DNA of 64,000 nt from NCBI RefSeq assembly GCF_011397115.1, contig NZ_AP022822.1, positions 789,001 to 853,000 on the forward strand. The letters run 5' to 3'. Below the pieces are notes generated by a model. The model searched no databases and was not told where the DNA came from. It was given only the letters and a program-made list of their open reading frames with translations. This DNA comes from Enterococcus saigonensis (GTDB lineage: Bacteria > Bacillota > Bacilli > Lactobacillales > Enterococcaceae). Of the stretch, positions 51,979 through 60,876 are shown piece by piece (the stretch's first letter is position 1; every line of letters starts with the position of its first letter). Both the position numbers and the translations under genes were made by a program.

Positions 51979-52020
51979 TTGTAAACCTGCGCCAAGAAAC
52001 TTTTTGGCACAGGTTTACAA
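51979..52020. terminator. Bidirectional terminator between convergent genes
   Basis: TTGTAAACCTG and CAGGTTTACAA, extended inward by GCC/GGC, around a T/A-rich loop. Confidence 0.85.
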
Positions 52021-52022
52021 TT

Positions 52023-52895
52023 TCATTTTATATCAGAAAAAGAGGAAATGAGTAGGTGACAAAACATTAAATCATCCATTTTTTTCAAGTCTAAACCTGT
52101 GGCTTCTTGAAATTTATCAATACGATAGCTAATCGTGTTTCGGTGTAAAAATAAGGTTTTAGCAGCAGAACTAACATTGCCTTGTGCCTGCCATAAAGCT
52201 TCTAAGATAGCAGTCATTTCGGAATCGCTAAACCATAATTCAAATAAATTTTTAAAAAGTGTTACTTTTTGCATCGGCTCAAAAATAAAATAATCAATAG
52301 CCGAATTAGATAAGGTGAAATTTTGCTGACTATTGTTACGATGAGCTTGCTGTAAAAATATTTGTCTTTCTGTCTGGAAATCTGGGGCTAATTTTTCATC
52401 CGATTGATGGAAACTCCCAATAAAAACTTGACTGTAACAGTTAAAGTCACTATCCAGAGCTTGAAAAATACTAAAGAGTTCGCTGGTAGAAAAGTTACTA
52501 ATTTCTTTATTTTCTACCAAAATAAAGGTATCTTGACTGAGCCAAAAAGCATCTGCCACGGCCTGAATGATGTCAGTTGCAGCTTGCTGCCAAGTTTCTT
52601 TTTCAAAATCTTTGCCACTTTTTATTTTTACTTGCAAAATACGAACTTGGTGAGTATTTGGGGTTTTATCTCCCTTGAATAAAATGCGATACCAGCGGTG
52701 AGAAGTAGAATTTTCAGGTTCTTTGACAGGATTTGCCAAGAGCTGTAAAAGATTGCGTTCATTGCTTGTTAATGTTTGTGCAAGTAAAATGGCAAAGCCT
52801 TCATCCAAACGAAGACAATAAAATTTTGGATCATCTAGTGGTGTATTGCTAAAACGAGCATTTGGATAGATTTGTTGAATTTTATCAAACGTCAT
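52023..52895 (-). CDS. PucR/CdaR-like transcriptional regulator
   Basis: A 290-residue protein. The C-terminal helix-turn-helix of the PucR type is at residues about 230-285 (LWQAQGNVSSAAKTLFLHRN and TISYRIDKFQEATGLDL). The N-terminal part is a GGDEF-like fold without catalytic residues. Relatives respond to purine or sugar diacids. It is a lone gene and its target is not clear. Upstream bases 52896-52958 hold the short gap to MgtC. Confidence 0.78.
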   Translation of the reverse strand: MTFDKIQQIYPNARFSNTPLDDPKFYCLRLDEGFAILLAQTLTSNERNLLQLLANPVKEPENSTSHRWYRILFKGDKTPNTHQVRILQVKIKSGKDFEKETWQQAATDIIQAVADAFWLSQDTFILVENKEISNFSTSELFSIFQALDSDFNCYSQVFIGSFHQSDEKLAPDFQTERQIFLQQAHRNNSQQNFTLSNSAIDYFIFEPMQKVTLFKNLFELWFSDSEMTAILEALWQAQGNVSSAAKTLFLHRNTISYRIDKFQEATGLDLKKMDDLMFCHLLISSFSDIK

Positions 52896-52958
52896 AATAA
52901 GCTCCTTTTACATTCAGTGTCTTTATTTTACAAGGTGCTTAAAAAAATGCCAAGACGT

Positions 52959-53660
52959 TTATTTTGCTAACGCACGAACAGCAATAATATTTTTATTTTG
53001 TGCTAAGCCATCAATAATTTCTGCTGAAGTTTCTTCATTAATAAATGCAATAGCATAATTTTTTCGAAAAACTTTTACATCATCTTGCGTGTCAACATAA
53101 TAATCTGTCGTAATGGCTTTTATCCCTCGTGCTTTAAAAAAATCATGAATAAAGATTTCGGCTTCAACTGGATTAATGTATTTAATTTGAAAATTTTTAT
53201 TTGTTGGTACATGTACAATTTTTTTCAATAGGACCAAGACGGCGATAACAGCAACAAAACTTAATAATGCAATAGCGTAATAGCCCATACCGATTGCTAA
53301 TCCAAGCCCAGCCGTTGCCCATAAAGAAGCTGCGGTGGTCAATCCACGAATAGAGTGGTGGGTTACAACAATTGTACCTGCTCCTAAAAAACCAATTCCA
53401 CTAACGACTTGTGCAATTAAGCGGGCTTGATCTGCGCGAATAACAGTTGCAATTTGAGGGTTGCTTCTAGCAAAAATAACAGCTTGCGCAGCAATTTCTT
53501 GCTGCATCATGGCAATAACACAAGCGCCAATTCCAACTAAGATATGGGTTCGCATTCCAGCGGGGCGGTTTTTTTGTTCGCGATCAAAACCGATAATACC
53601 ACTGGTTATAATCACTAAACCAAGACGGCATAAAATTTCCCATACACTGACACGAAACAT
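52959..53660 (-). CDS. MgtC/SapB-family membrane protein
   Basis: A 233-residue protein. The MgtC domain has FRVSVWEILCRLGLVIITSG, IGFDREQKNRPAGMRTHILV and VSGIGFLGAGTIVV, with four or five helices. The soluble C-terminal domain (about 150-233) ends VRALAK. The start at 53660 is chosen for AAAGGAG; further upstream codons encode an unlikely extra helix. In pathogens MgtC proteins restrain F1F0-ATPase or affect Mg2+ survival. It is not linked to a magnesium transporter here. Confidence 0.88.
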   Translation of the reverse strand: MFRVSVWEILCRLGLVIITSGIIGFDREQKNRPAGMRTHILVGIGACVIAMMQQEIAAQAVIFARSNPQIATVIRADQARLIAQVVSGIGFLGAGTIVVTHHSIRGLTTAASLWATAGLGLAIGMGYYAIALLSFVAVIAVLVLLKKIVHVPTNKNFQIKYINPVEAEIFIHDFFKARGIKAITTDYYVDTQDDVKVFRKNYAIAFINEETSAEIIDGLAQNKNIIAVRALAK

Positions 53661-53898
53661 AAAATCTCTCCTTTCATTATATTTAGCAGCTCTCATTTCG
53701 AATTTTTTTAATGTGTATTGAAAGAATAGATAGTAGCAGATTATTTCAAAAATACTTAAAAAAATAAACAGCATCCTTTCTTCCACTATAATCTTCTGTT
53801 AAAAATTCCGCAAATAAAATTCAAAATTTGGACAAAAGCAACGCTACTTCATTGCAATTTTATACAAAAGCCTTTTAAATTACCTTTTTTAACGTACT

Positions 53899-53927
53899 GT
53901 AACATGTTACGGGAAATGTAACATGTT
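53899..53927 (+). promoter_or_regulatory. Tandem operator-like palindromes upstream of the agmatine operon
   Basis: GTAACATGTTAC (53899-53910) is a perfect 12-base palindrome, and GTAACATGTT (53918-53927) is a second copy 19 bases on. They lie 130-160 bases before the carbamoyltransferase gene. They may bind the operon regulator. The rest of 53661-54060 shows only leader sequence and no gene. Confidence 0.55.
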
Positions 53928-54060
53928 TTCTTTGCGCCAAGCTGCTTTCTAAAAGGATGAAACCCCTTTCTAAATTATTGGTGTAACGTTATGCTGAGTA
54001 TGTCAAAAGCATTACTCGAGTAAAGACAATCATATTAATTATCTAAAGGAGCGTTATACC

Positions 54061-55095
54061 ATGCAAAAAAGAGATTTTATCGACACAAATGAATTTACCA
54101 AAGAAGAAATTGAATATTTAATCGCATTAGCTTTAAAAATTAAAGATAGTATTAAACATGGTCATTATCCTTTATTACTTAAAAATAAAACATTAGGAAT
54201 GATTTTCGAACAATCTTCAACTCGTACGCGTGTTTCTTTTGAAACAGCAATGACACAACTTGGTGGACATGCCCAATATTTGGCACCTGGTCAAATTCAA
54301 TTAGGTGGACATGAGAGCTTAGGGGATACTGCCCGAGTATTATCTCGCTTAGTTGATATTTTAATGGCACGCGTAGAGCGACATGAATCTGTTGTTGCGC
54401 TAGCAAAAGATGCTACTATTCCTGTTATTAATGGTATGAGTGATTACAACCATCCAACCCAAGAATTAGGGGATATTATTACAATGACTGAACATTTACC
54501 TGCGGGTAAAAAATTATCTGATTGTAAAATCGTTTTTGTAGGGGATGCTACACAAGTTTGTGTATCTACTATGTTTATGGCAACTAAGATGGGAATGGAC
54601 TTTGTGCAATTTGGTCCTAAAGGTTTCCAAATTAAAGAAGAAACATTAGCAATCGGCAAAGAAAATGCTAAAAAATCAGGTGGTAGTGTTCTAATCACAG
54701 AAAATGCTGAGGAAGCATTGAAAGATGCGGACTTTGTATACACAGATGTTTGGTATGGTCTATATGAAGCAGAATTATCAGAAGAAGAACGGATGAATGT
54801 TTTTTATCCAAAATATCAAGTAAACGATGATTTAATGGCAAAAGCGGCACCTCATGCGAAATTCTTACATTGCTTACCAGCAACGCGTGGGGAAGAAGTG
54901 ACTGATGAAGTGTTGGATGGCAAACAATCTATTGTTTTAGACGAAGCAGAAAATCGTTTAACAGCTATGCGTGCATTGTTAGTATACTTCTTAAACCCAT
55001 ATTTGGACTATGCTGACGATGCTTTAGCAGCAAAATTTGACGGAGAATTGCAATATATGTTGCAACCAAAACGTCAATTCGAACGTAAAGACTAG
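54061..55095 (+). CDS. aguB: Putrescine carbamoyltransferase
   Basis: A 344-residue transcarbamylase. The carbamoyl-phosphate site is SSTRTRVSFE (near 58), HPTQELGD follows near 130, and HCLPATRGEE follows near 275. The long C-terminus (YMLQPKRQFERKD) and the gene context identify putrescine, not ornithine, as the substrate: carbamoylputrescine plus phosphate gives putrescine and carbamoyl phosphate. TAAAGGAG precedes the ATG. It heads the agmatine operon. Confidence 0.93.
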   Translation: MQKRDFIDTNEFTKEEIEYLIALALKIKDSIKHGHYPLLLKNKTLGMIFEQSSTRTRVSFETAMTQLGGHAQYLAPGQIQLGGHESLGDTARVLSRLVDILMARVERHESVVALAKDATIPVINGMSDYNHPTQELGDIITMTEHLPAGKKLSDCKIVFVGDATQVCVSTMFMATKMGMDFVQFGPKGFQIKEETLAIGKENAKKSGGSVLITENAEEALKDADFVYTDVWYGLYEAELSEEERMNVFYPKYQVNDDLMAKAAPHAKFLHCLPATRGEEVTDEVLDGKQSIVLDEAENRLTAMRALLVYFLNPYLDYADDALAAKFDGELQYMLQPKRQFERKD

Positions 55096-55122
55096 AAAAT
55101 TTTCTAAAATTTGAAAAGTCAT

Positions 55123-55170
55123 TGCAAACTTGTCATCTTTAGTAACGATGTCAAGTTTGCATCAGTTTTT
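55123..55170 (+). terminator. Hairpin between carbamoyltransferase and antiporter genes
   Basis: TGCAAACTTG..CATC pairs with GATG..CAAGTTTGCA, followed by a short T stretch. It probably reduces transcription into the downstream genes, giving excess carbamoyltransferase. Confidence 0.7.
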
Positions 55171-55199
55171 CATTTTGGCTCATTGAAAGGAGCACAATT

Positions 55200-56591
55200 A
55201 TGAAGGAAAAGAAAAAATTTCGTCTTTTTGATGCGGTCTTAATGGCCGTTGTGGTTATTCTAGTAGTAGAATCAGCAGCGCCAGCTGCGGCAATTGGATC
55301 CTCGCAATTCTTCTGGTGGGGGTTATTATTAATTTTATTTTTCCTCCCTTATGGTTTAATTTCAGCAGAACTTGGTACAACTTACGATGATGAAGGTGGT
55401 ATTTACGATTGGGTAAAAAAAGCCTATGGACGTCGCTGGGGGGCACGCGTAGCCTGGTTTTATTGGATTAATTTTCCAATTTGGATGGCGAGTTTAGCTG
55501 TGTTGTTCCAAGAAGTTTTAAGCCAAATTTTCCAATTACATTTAAGTACACCCGTTTTAATTTTCATTCAATTAATTTTTATTTGGTTTGTAACCATTAT
55601 TAGTTGTTACCCTGTTAGTGATAGTAAATGGATTTTAAATCTAGCGGCCTTTGCCAAAGTAGCGATTATGGTTTGTTTGGGTATCTTAGGCATTTATCAT
55701 GCGGTTACAAAAGGAATGGCCAACGATTTTTCCGGTGCTGCGCTATTACCTAAATTTGATATTCAAAATTTAAGCTTTTTATCGGTTATTTTATTTAACT
55801 TTTTAGGTTTTGAAGTTGTAACTACTTTAGCTAGTGACATGGACAATCCTAAAAAACAAATTCCACAGGCTATTATTTATGGTGGTATTTTAATCGCTTT
55901 CTTCTACCTATTTGCAGCATTTGGGATGGGAGCAGCTGTACCAGCCGATCAACTTTCAGCTTCAGGCGGTTTGATTGATAGTTTTATTTTGTTAGTGGGC
56001 GGATTAAATCCATTTGTCGTGATTATTGGTATTTTATTTATGTACACATTAGCGGCAAACTTAATTTCTTGGGCGCTTGGCGTTAATTATGTTGCATTGT
56101 ATGCGGCTAAAAACCAGGATATGCCAGCAATTTTTGCCAAAGAAAACCCTAAAAATGATATGCCAGTAGGTGCTTCGATTGTAAATGGTGTGATTGCATC
56201 TATTTTAGTTGTCGCAGCGCCGTTTATTCCAAACGAAAATATCTTTTGGGCGTTCTTCTCATTGAATGTAGTTGCGTTGTTACTTTCTTATATTATGATG
56301 TTCCCTGCCTTTTTAAAATTACGCAAAGTTGATCCCAACGCTGTGCGTCCTTTTAAAGTGCCTGGTCCAAACTGGCTAATGAAAGTTATAACATTTATTC
56401 CAATGATTTTGTTAATCATTACTTTAATTTTTTCTGTTGTGCCACTGGATGCAAGTGCTGCAGAAATGAATGCTAAAATTCCAGTCTTAGTTGGTACAAT
56501 CATCGCTTTTGTTATTGGCGAGATTGTTATTCACTTTTCAGCAAAAGAAAAACATGAAAAAGGAGTTATTACAGATGAAAACAATCGATAG
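55200..56591 (+). CDS. aguD: Agmatine/putrescine antiporter
   Basis: A 463-residue APC-family transporter with 12 predicted helices. The N-terminus has VESAAPAAAIGSSQFFWWGL, with FNFLGFEVVTTLASDMDNPK near residue 200. It swaps external agmatine for internal putrescine, so that the pathway brings in substrate without energy cost. The gene ends inside the start of the deiminase gene (17-base overlap). Confidence 0.92.
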   Translation: MKEKKKFRLFDAVLMAVVVILVVESAAPAAAIGSSQFFWWGLLLILFFLPYGLISAELGTTYDDEGGIYDWVKKAYGRRWGARVAWFYWINFPIWMASLAVLFQEVLSQIFQLHLSTPVLIFIQLIFIWFVTIISCYPVSDSKWILNLAAFAKVAIMVCLGILGIYHAVTKGMANDFSGAALLPKFDIQNLSFLSVILFNFLGFEVVTTLASDMDNPKKQIPQAIIYGGILIAFFYLFAAFGMGAAVPADQLSASGGLIDSFILLVGGLNPFVVIIGILFMYTLAANLISWALGVNYVALYAAKNQDMPAIFAKENPKNDMPVGASIVNGVIASILVVAAPFIPNENIFWAFFSLNVVALLLSYIMMFPAFLKLRKVDPNAVRPFKVPGPNWLMKVITFIPMILLIITLIFSVVPLDASAAEMNAKIPVLVGTIIAFVIGEIVIHFSAKEKHEKGVITDENNR

Positions 56592-57675
56592 TTCACCACG
56601 TCAAGATGGATTTAAAATGCCTGGTGAGTTTGCGCCCCATGAAGGAGTTTATATGTTATGGCCACAACGTCCAGATAACTGGCGGGATGGTGGTAAACCT
56701 GCCCAACAAGCTTTTGTGGCGGTGGCAAAAGCAATTGCTGAATTCGAACCTGTCACAATGGGTGTCAATTTAGATCAATATAACAATGCTCGCCATATGT
56801 TACCTGAAAATATTCGCGTAGTAGAAATCGCAAGTGATGATTCTTGGGTACGAGATTGTGGTCCGACTTTTGTCACAAACGGCAAAGGCGAAACCCGCGG
56901 CGTTGATTGGACTTTTAATGCTTGGGGAGGATTAGTTGATGGTTTATATTTCCCTTGGGATAAAGACGATCAAGTAGCTCAAAAAATTTGTGAAAATGAA
57001 CGAAAAGATCGCTATCGTTTAAATGATTTTGTTTTAGAAGGCGGTTCTATCCATGTAGATGGCGAAGGTACTTTAATTACAACAGAAGAATGTTTGTTAT
57101 CAGAAGGACGTAATCCACAGTTATCCAAAGAACAAATTGAAAATATTTTAAAAGAATATCTAAATATCGAAAAAGTAATTTGGTTAAAACGTGGAATTTA
57201 TTTAGATGAAACGAATGGTCATGTAGATAATATTGCAAATTTTGTCGCTCCTGGCGAAGTCGCCTTAGCATGGACAGATGATGAAAGTGATCCACAATAC
57301 GAAATTTCAAAAGAGTGTTTGGATATTTTAGAAAGTGAAACGGACGCTAAAGGTCGTAAAATCAATGTGACAAAATTATATGTACCAAAACCAATTCTAA
57401 TTAACGAAGAAGAAAGTGGGGGAGTTGATGCAGTAGACGGGACTCTACCACGTCAAGTTGGTGACCGTTTAGCAGCCAGTTATGTGAATTATTATACTGC
57501 TAATGGCGGTGTTGTTTATCCGTTGTTTGATGATCCAATGGATGAAAAAGCAAAAGAAACTTTACAACAATTATACCCAGATCGTAAAATTGTTGGCGTT
57601 TATGCCCGTGAAATTTTATTAGGTGGCGGGAACATTCATTGTATCACCCAACAAATTCCAAAAGGGGAGGCATAA
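56575..57675 (+). CDS. aguA: Agmatine deiminase
   Basis: A 366-residue guanidino-modifying enzyme. The catalytic set is complete: Asp94 in DDSWVRDCGP, His216 and Asp218 in ETNGHVDN, and Cys356 in LLGGGNIHC. It also has FNAWGG and EGGSIHVDGEG. It converts agmatine to carbamoylputrescine and ammonia. Start 56575 overlaps the antiporter gene. The earlier in-frame codons lie in that gene and are not used. Confidence 0.95.
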   Translation: MKTIDSSPRQDGFKMPGEFAPHEGVYMLWPQRPDNWRDGGKPAQQAFVAVAKAIAEFEPVTMGVNLDQYNNARHMLPENIRVVEIASDDSWVRDCGPTFVTNGKGETRGVDWTFNAWGGLVDGLYFPWDKDDQVAQKICENERKDRYRLNDFVLEGGSIHVDGEGTLITTEECLLSEGRNPQLSKEQIENILKEYLNIEKVIWLKRGIYLDETNGHVDNIANFVAPGEVALAWTDDESDPQYEISKECLDILESETDAKGRKINVTKLYVPKPILINEEESGGVDAVDGTLPRQVGDRLAASYVNYYTANGGVVYPLFDDPMDEKAKETLQQLYPDRKIVGVYAREILLGGGNIHCITQQIPKGEA

Positions 57676-57677
57676 TG

Positions 57678-58664
57678 ATGACAAAAACAGTTGTCGTAGC
57701 TTTAGGTGGCAACGCAATTTTAACTGATGATCCAACAGCTGCTGGACAGCAAAAAGCCTTAGCAAAAACTGCAACTTCTTTAGTGAGTCTAATTGAAGCG
57801 GGGTATAAAGTGATTATTTCCCATGGCAATGGTCCACAAGTAGGAAATTTGTTATTGCAACAAAAAGCAGCAGCGTCAAAAGAAAATCCGGAAATGCCAT
57901 TGGATACTAGTGTTGCCATGACACAAGGTAGCATTGGTTATTGGTTAACACAAGCTTTGGACAATGAATTAAAAAAACGAGGTCTCAAAAAGCCTGTTGT
58001 AGCTCTTTTAACGCAAGTTATTGTTGCAGCTGATGATGAAGGTTTTGTTAATCCAACCAAACCTGTTGGTCCTTTTTTGACAGCAGAAAAAGCAGAAGCT
58101 GAAATGAAAATGAGTGAAGCAACTTATAAAGAAGATGCAGGACGTGGGTGGCGCAAAGTTGTTGCTTCGCCTAAACCAATCGGAATCGTTGAAGCTCAAA
58201 CAATTAAAACGCTACTTGCAACCGATATTTTAGTTGTCGCAGGTGGTGGCGGGGGGATTCCAGTTATTACTACAGATGCAGGGTTAGTTGGAGTAGAGGC
58301 AGTAATTGATAAAGATTTTGCTTCTGAAAAAATTGCTGAAATTGTCAATGCAGATGAATTAATTATTTTAACTGGGGTTCCAAATGTTGCAGTTCATTTT
58401 AATACACCGGAACAAAAAAATCTTACAACCGTAGATATTGAAACTTTAGAAAAATACAAAGCAGCTGGTGAGTTTGCCCCGGGTAGCATGTTACCAAAAG
58501 TTGAAGCTGCATTAGCTTTTGTTAAAGCACGTCCGAAGGCCAGAGCAGTGATTACTTCTTTGGATAATTTAGACGCTTTGTTAAAAGAAGATGCAGGTAC
58601 AATTATATATGGGAATCAAAGTTTAGAGCAAAAGAGTCATTTGAAAGACTACATTACCCATTAA
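57678..58664 (+). CDS. aguC: Carbamate kinase
   Basis: A 328-residue kinase starting MTKTVVVALGGNAILTDDPT. It has ISHGNGPQVGNLL, GGGGGIPV and GSMLPKVEAALAF motifs of the carbamate kinase fold. It makes ATP from carbamoyl phosphate and ADP, the energy-yielding step of the pathway. GGGGAGG lies 7 bases before 57678; the adjacent ATG at 57675 is also possible. Confidence 0.95.
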   Translation: MTKTVVVALGGNAILTDDPTAAGQQKALAKTATSLVSLIEAGYKVIISHGNGPQVGNLLLQQKAAASKENPEMPLDTSVAMTQGSIGYWLTQALDNELKKRGLKKPVVALLTQVIVAADDEGFVNPTKPVGPFLTAEKAEAEMKMSEATYKEDAGRGWRKVVASPKPIGIVEAQTIKTLLATDILVVAGGGGGIPVITTDAGLVGVEAVIDKDFASEKIAEIVNADELIILTGVPNVAVHFNTPEQKNLTTVDIETLEKYKAAGEFAPGSMLPKVEAALAFVKARPKARAVITSLDNLDALLKEDAGTIIYGNQSLEQKSHLKDYITH

Positions 58665-58687
58665 GTGTTTTAAATATTAGCAAGAAA

Positions 58688-58716
58688 AAGCCGAGCCATT
58701 TGGTTCGGTTTTTTCT
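58688..58716 (+). terminator. Terminator after the carbamate kinase gene
   Basis: AAAGCCGAGCC pairs with GGTTCGGTTTT around ATTT, followed by a T run. Confidence 0.8.
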
Positions 58717-58792
58717 GACAAAAAATAAAAATTAATTTACAGCTATGGTATATTTAAAGTGCGATGTTAGAACAGTTATTACGATAGACAAC

Positions 58793-58811
58793 TCAACTGG
58801 AAGTCAGTTGA
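58793..58811 (+). promoter_or_regulatory. Inverted repeat before the deiminase paralogue
   Basis: TCAACTG (58793-58799) and TCAGTTGA-type complement CAGTTGA (58805-58811) with a 5-base spacer, ending 18 bases before the start codon. It may be an operator or a small hairpin. Confidence 0.45.
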
Positions 58812-58829
58812 ATGAAGGAGGAAGCTTTG

Positions 58830-59927
58830 ATGTTAGTAGAAACTTCACCAAGGCGAGATGGTTTTCAAATAATACCTGAATGGTTACCTCATAAAGAGTG
58901 TTACTTAATTTGGCCAGAACGATCAGATAATTGGCGATTAGGAGGAAAGCCTGCTCAAAAAAATTATCAGCAAGTGGCTGAAGCTATTAGCCGTTTTGAA
59001 AATGTTACTGTACTCGTTTCAAGACAACAGTTTTTAAATGCGCGGCATCAACTGCCCAATCATATTCGCGTCATAGAGATGAGTAACGATGATGCATGGT
59101 TAAAAGATACAGGACCGGTATTGGTAATGAACGCTCTGGGGAAATTACGGGGCGTAGATTTTCGCTTTAATGCATGGGGGGGGCTTTTAGATGGTTTGTT
59201 TTTCCCCTGGGATCAAGATGATTTACTAGCTCGTAAACTTTGTGATTTGGAACGGATTGATTATTATCAATTGAAAGATTTTGTTTTAGAAGGCTGTTCA
59301 ATCCATACGGATGGTGAGGGCACGCTTTTTGCAACAGAAGAATGCTTGTTATCAGAAGGGCGTAACCCACAGCTTAAAAAACGAGCAATTGAAGAAATTC
59401 TAAAAGAATATTGTGGGATTGAGAAAATTATTTGGTTTCCAAGAGGTTTTTTTCTAGATGAAACAAATGGCGACATAGATAACTTGTTAAATGTTGTTCG
59501 ACCAGGAGAAGTCGTTTTGACTTGGTGTGAAGATCCTAAAGACCCAATGTATGAAATTACACGCGAAGCTGAAGCTGTATTACAAAAGCAACAAGACGCA
59601 AAAGGTAGAAAGTTTACTATCCATAAATTAGAATTGCCGAAATCTTTGTATATTACTAATGAAGAGGCAGCAGGCGTAGACCCAGTCAATGGTATGTTGC
59701 CACGTTTTGCCGGAGATCGCTTGTCTGCGACGTATGTTAGTTATTATACAGCAAATCACGGTATTGTTTTTCCGCTTTTTGATGACCCTAACGATAAAAA
59801 AGCTAAAAGTTTACTGCAAAAACTCTATCCTGGTTATGAAGTTATTGGTGTTAATGCCCGAGAAATTTTACTTGGTGGCGGAAATATTCACTGTATCGCT
59901 CAAGGAATACCACAGCATGAAAGGTGA
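58830..59927 (+). CDS. Agmatine deiminase paralogue with altered active site
   Basis: A 365-residue protein closely related to the deiminase at 56575. The catalytic Cys (GGGNIHC) and the Asp in DAWLKDTGP are kept. The catalytic His is replaced: ETNGDIDN instead of ETNGHVDN. EGGSIH has become EGCSIH, and RDCGP has become KDTGP. It is therefore unlikely to be a normal agmatine deiminase; it may act on another substrate or serve as an effector. AAGGAGG lies 8 bases before 58830. It has its own leader after a terminator and is followed by the RpiR regulator. Confidence 0.87.
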   Translation: MLVETSPRRDGFQIIPEWLPHKECYLIWPERSDNWRLGGKPAQKNYQQVAEAISRFENVTVLVSRQQFLNARHQLPNHIRVIEMSNDDAWLKDTGPVLVMNALGKLRGVDFRFNAWGGLLDGLFFPWDQDDLLARKLCDLERIDYYQLKDFVLEGCSIHTDGEGTLFATEECLLSEGRNPQLKKRAIEEILKEYCGIEKIIWFPRGFFLDETNGDIDNLLNVVRPGEVVLTWCEDPKDPMYEITREAEAVLQKQQDAKGRKFTIHKLELPKSLYITNEEAAGVDPVNGMLPRFAGDRLSATYVSYYTANHGIVFPLFDDPNDKKAKSLLQKLYPGYEVIGVNAREILLGGGNIHCIAQGIPQHER

Positions 59928-59935
59928 GAGAAACG

Positions 59936-60733
59936 ATGGATTTTTTTGAAATAGTCAACAGTCATATTGCCGAATTGACTAAAAATGAACAAGTGCTGTT
60001 CGATTATGTCATTACAAATCTTGACAGCATTAAAAATAAAAGTATTCGCGAAGTTGCTGATGATTGTTTCGTTTCGACTACAACTTTTTTACGCTTCGTA
60101 CGGAAGTTAGGCTTTTCTGGCTTTAGCGAATTTACAACAGTTATAAAATATACATTACTAAATAAAAAGACGATTCCTGACTCCTCACCTTTTGTTGTGA
60201 GTCAAAAAGACTATCGAGAAGAATATTTGAAAAATATGGTAGAATCTGTCCGGGTTATGGATACAGATAAAGTAACGCAAATTGTAGCTCAATTGCAAAA
60301 AAGGCCTAAAATTTTTCTTTTTGCTAAAGGTTTAAGTAAAGAAATTATGCGCTATATTAAGTATTTATATAACACAGCGGGTTTTTTTGTCATTTTTCCA
60401 GAAGATCACCAAACTCGAGCAATTGCCCAACAACAAGCTGAAAAGAATGATATTGTTTTTATTTTTAGTTATAAAGGGGAGGATTTGGAATTAATTGAGT
60501 GCGTGCGTAAAATGAAAAATCAAAATCATCCTCTAATTGTTTCGATTACAGGTGCAGATAATAATCTTTTACAAAATTCTAGCGATTTAAATCTCTATTT
60601 ATTTACCGACGAAATCAGTTTAAACCATTTGGACATCACCTCCCATATTTCTATGGTGGCCTTGATGGAATTGATTTTATATCAGTTTATTGAAGCTAGC
60701 GGCAGTGAAAACTATCATTTGATATTCCGTTAA
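59936..60733 (+). CDS. RpiR-family transcriptional regulator
   Basis: A 265-residue protein. The helix-turn-helix at residues 1-75 has KSIREVADDCFVSTTTFLRF and VRKLGFSGFSEF. The SIS domain at about 110-250 has IFLFAKGLSKEIMRYIKYLY and IVFIFSYKGEDLELI. RpiR proteins sense phosphosugars as a rule. AAAGGTGAG lies 9 bases before the ATG. Its position after the deiminase genes suggests that it controls the agmatine cluster. Confidence 0.85.
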   Translation: MDFFEIVNSHIAELTKNEQVLFDYVITNLDSIKNKSIREVADDCFVSTTTFLRFVRKLGFSGFSEFTTVIKYTLLNKKTIPDSSPFVVSQKDYREEYLKNMVESVRVMDTDKVTQIVAQLQKRPKIFLFAKGLSKEIMRYIKYLYNTAGFFVIFPEDHQTRAIAQQQAEKNDIVFIFSYKGEDLELIECVRKMKNQNHPLIVSITGADNNLLQNSSDLNLYLFTDEISLNHLDITSHISMVALMELILYQFIEASGSENYHLIFR

Positions 60734-60759
60734 TTTATGAACTACATATATCTAAATTG

Positions 60760-60800
60760 ATAACAAGTCTTTCTTTTTTAGAATGTCTTGTTATTTTTTT
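60760..60800 (+). terminator. Terminator after the RpiR gene
   Basis: ATAACAAG pairs with CTTGTTAT around a loop of about 20 bases, with a following T run. Confidence 0.6.
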
Positions 60801-60849
60801 GTTTTTTCAAGGTTATTGCTATTTATTTAAATTCATGTTTTAATGTGTT

Positions 60850-60863
60850 TGAAAACGCTAACA
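60850..60863 (+). promoter_or_regulatory. cre site (CcpA-binding) before the threonine dehydratase gene
   Basis: TGAAAACGCTAACA matches the Gram-positive catabolite-response consensus WGNAARCGNWWNCA at every position. It sits just upstream of the ribosome site, where CcpA would block transcription in glucose. Confidence 0.75.
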
Positions 60864-60876
60864 AGAAGGTGGAAAA

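Noticed and set aside
54061..55095. Ornithine carbamoyltransferase of an arginine deiminase operon
   Set aside because: The neighbours are agmatine deiminase and an agmatine/putrescine antiporter, not arginine deiminase, and the C-terminus fits the putrescine enzyme.
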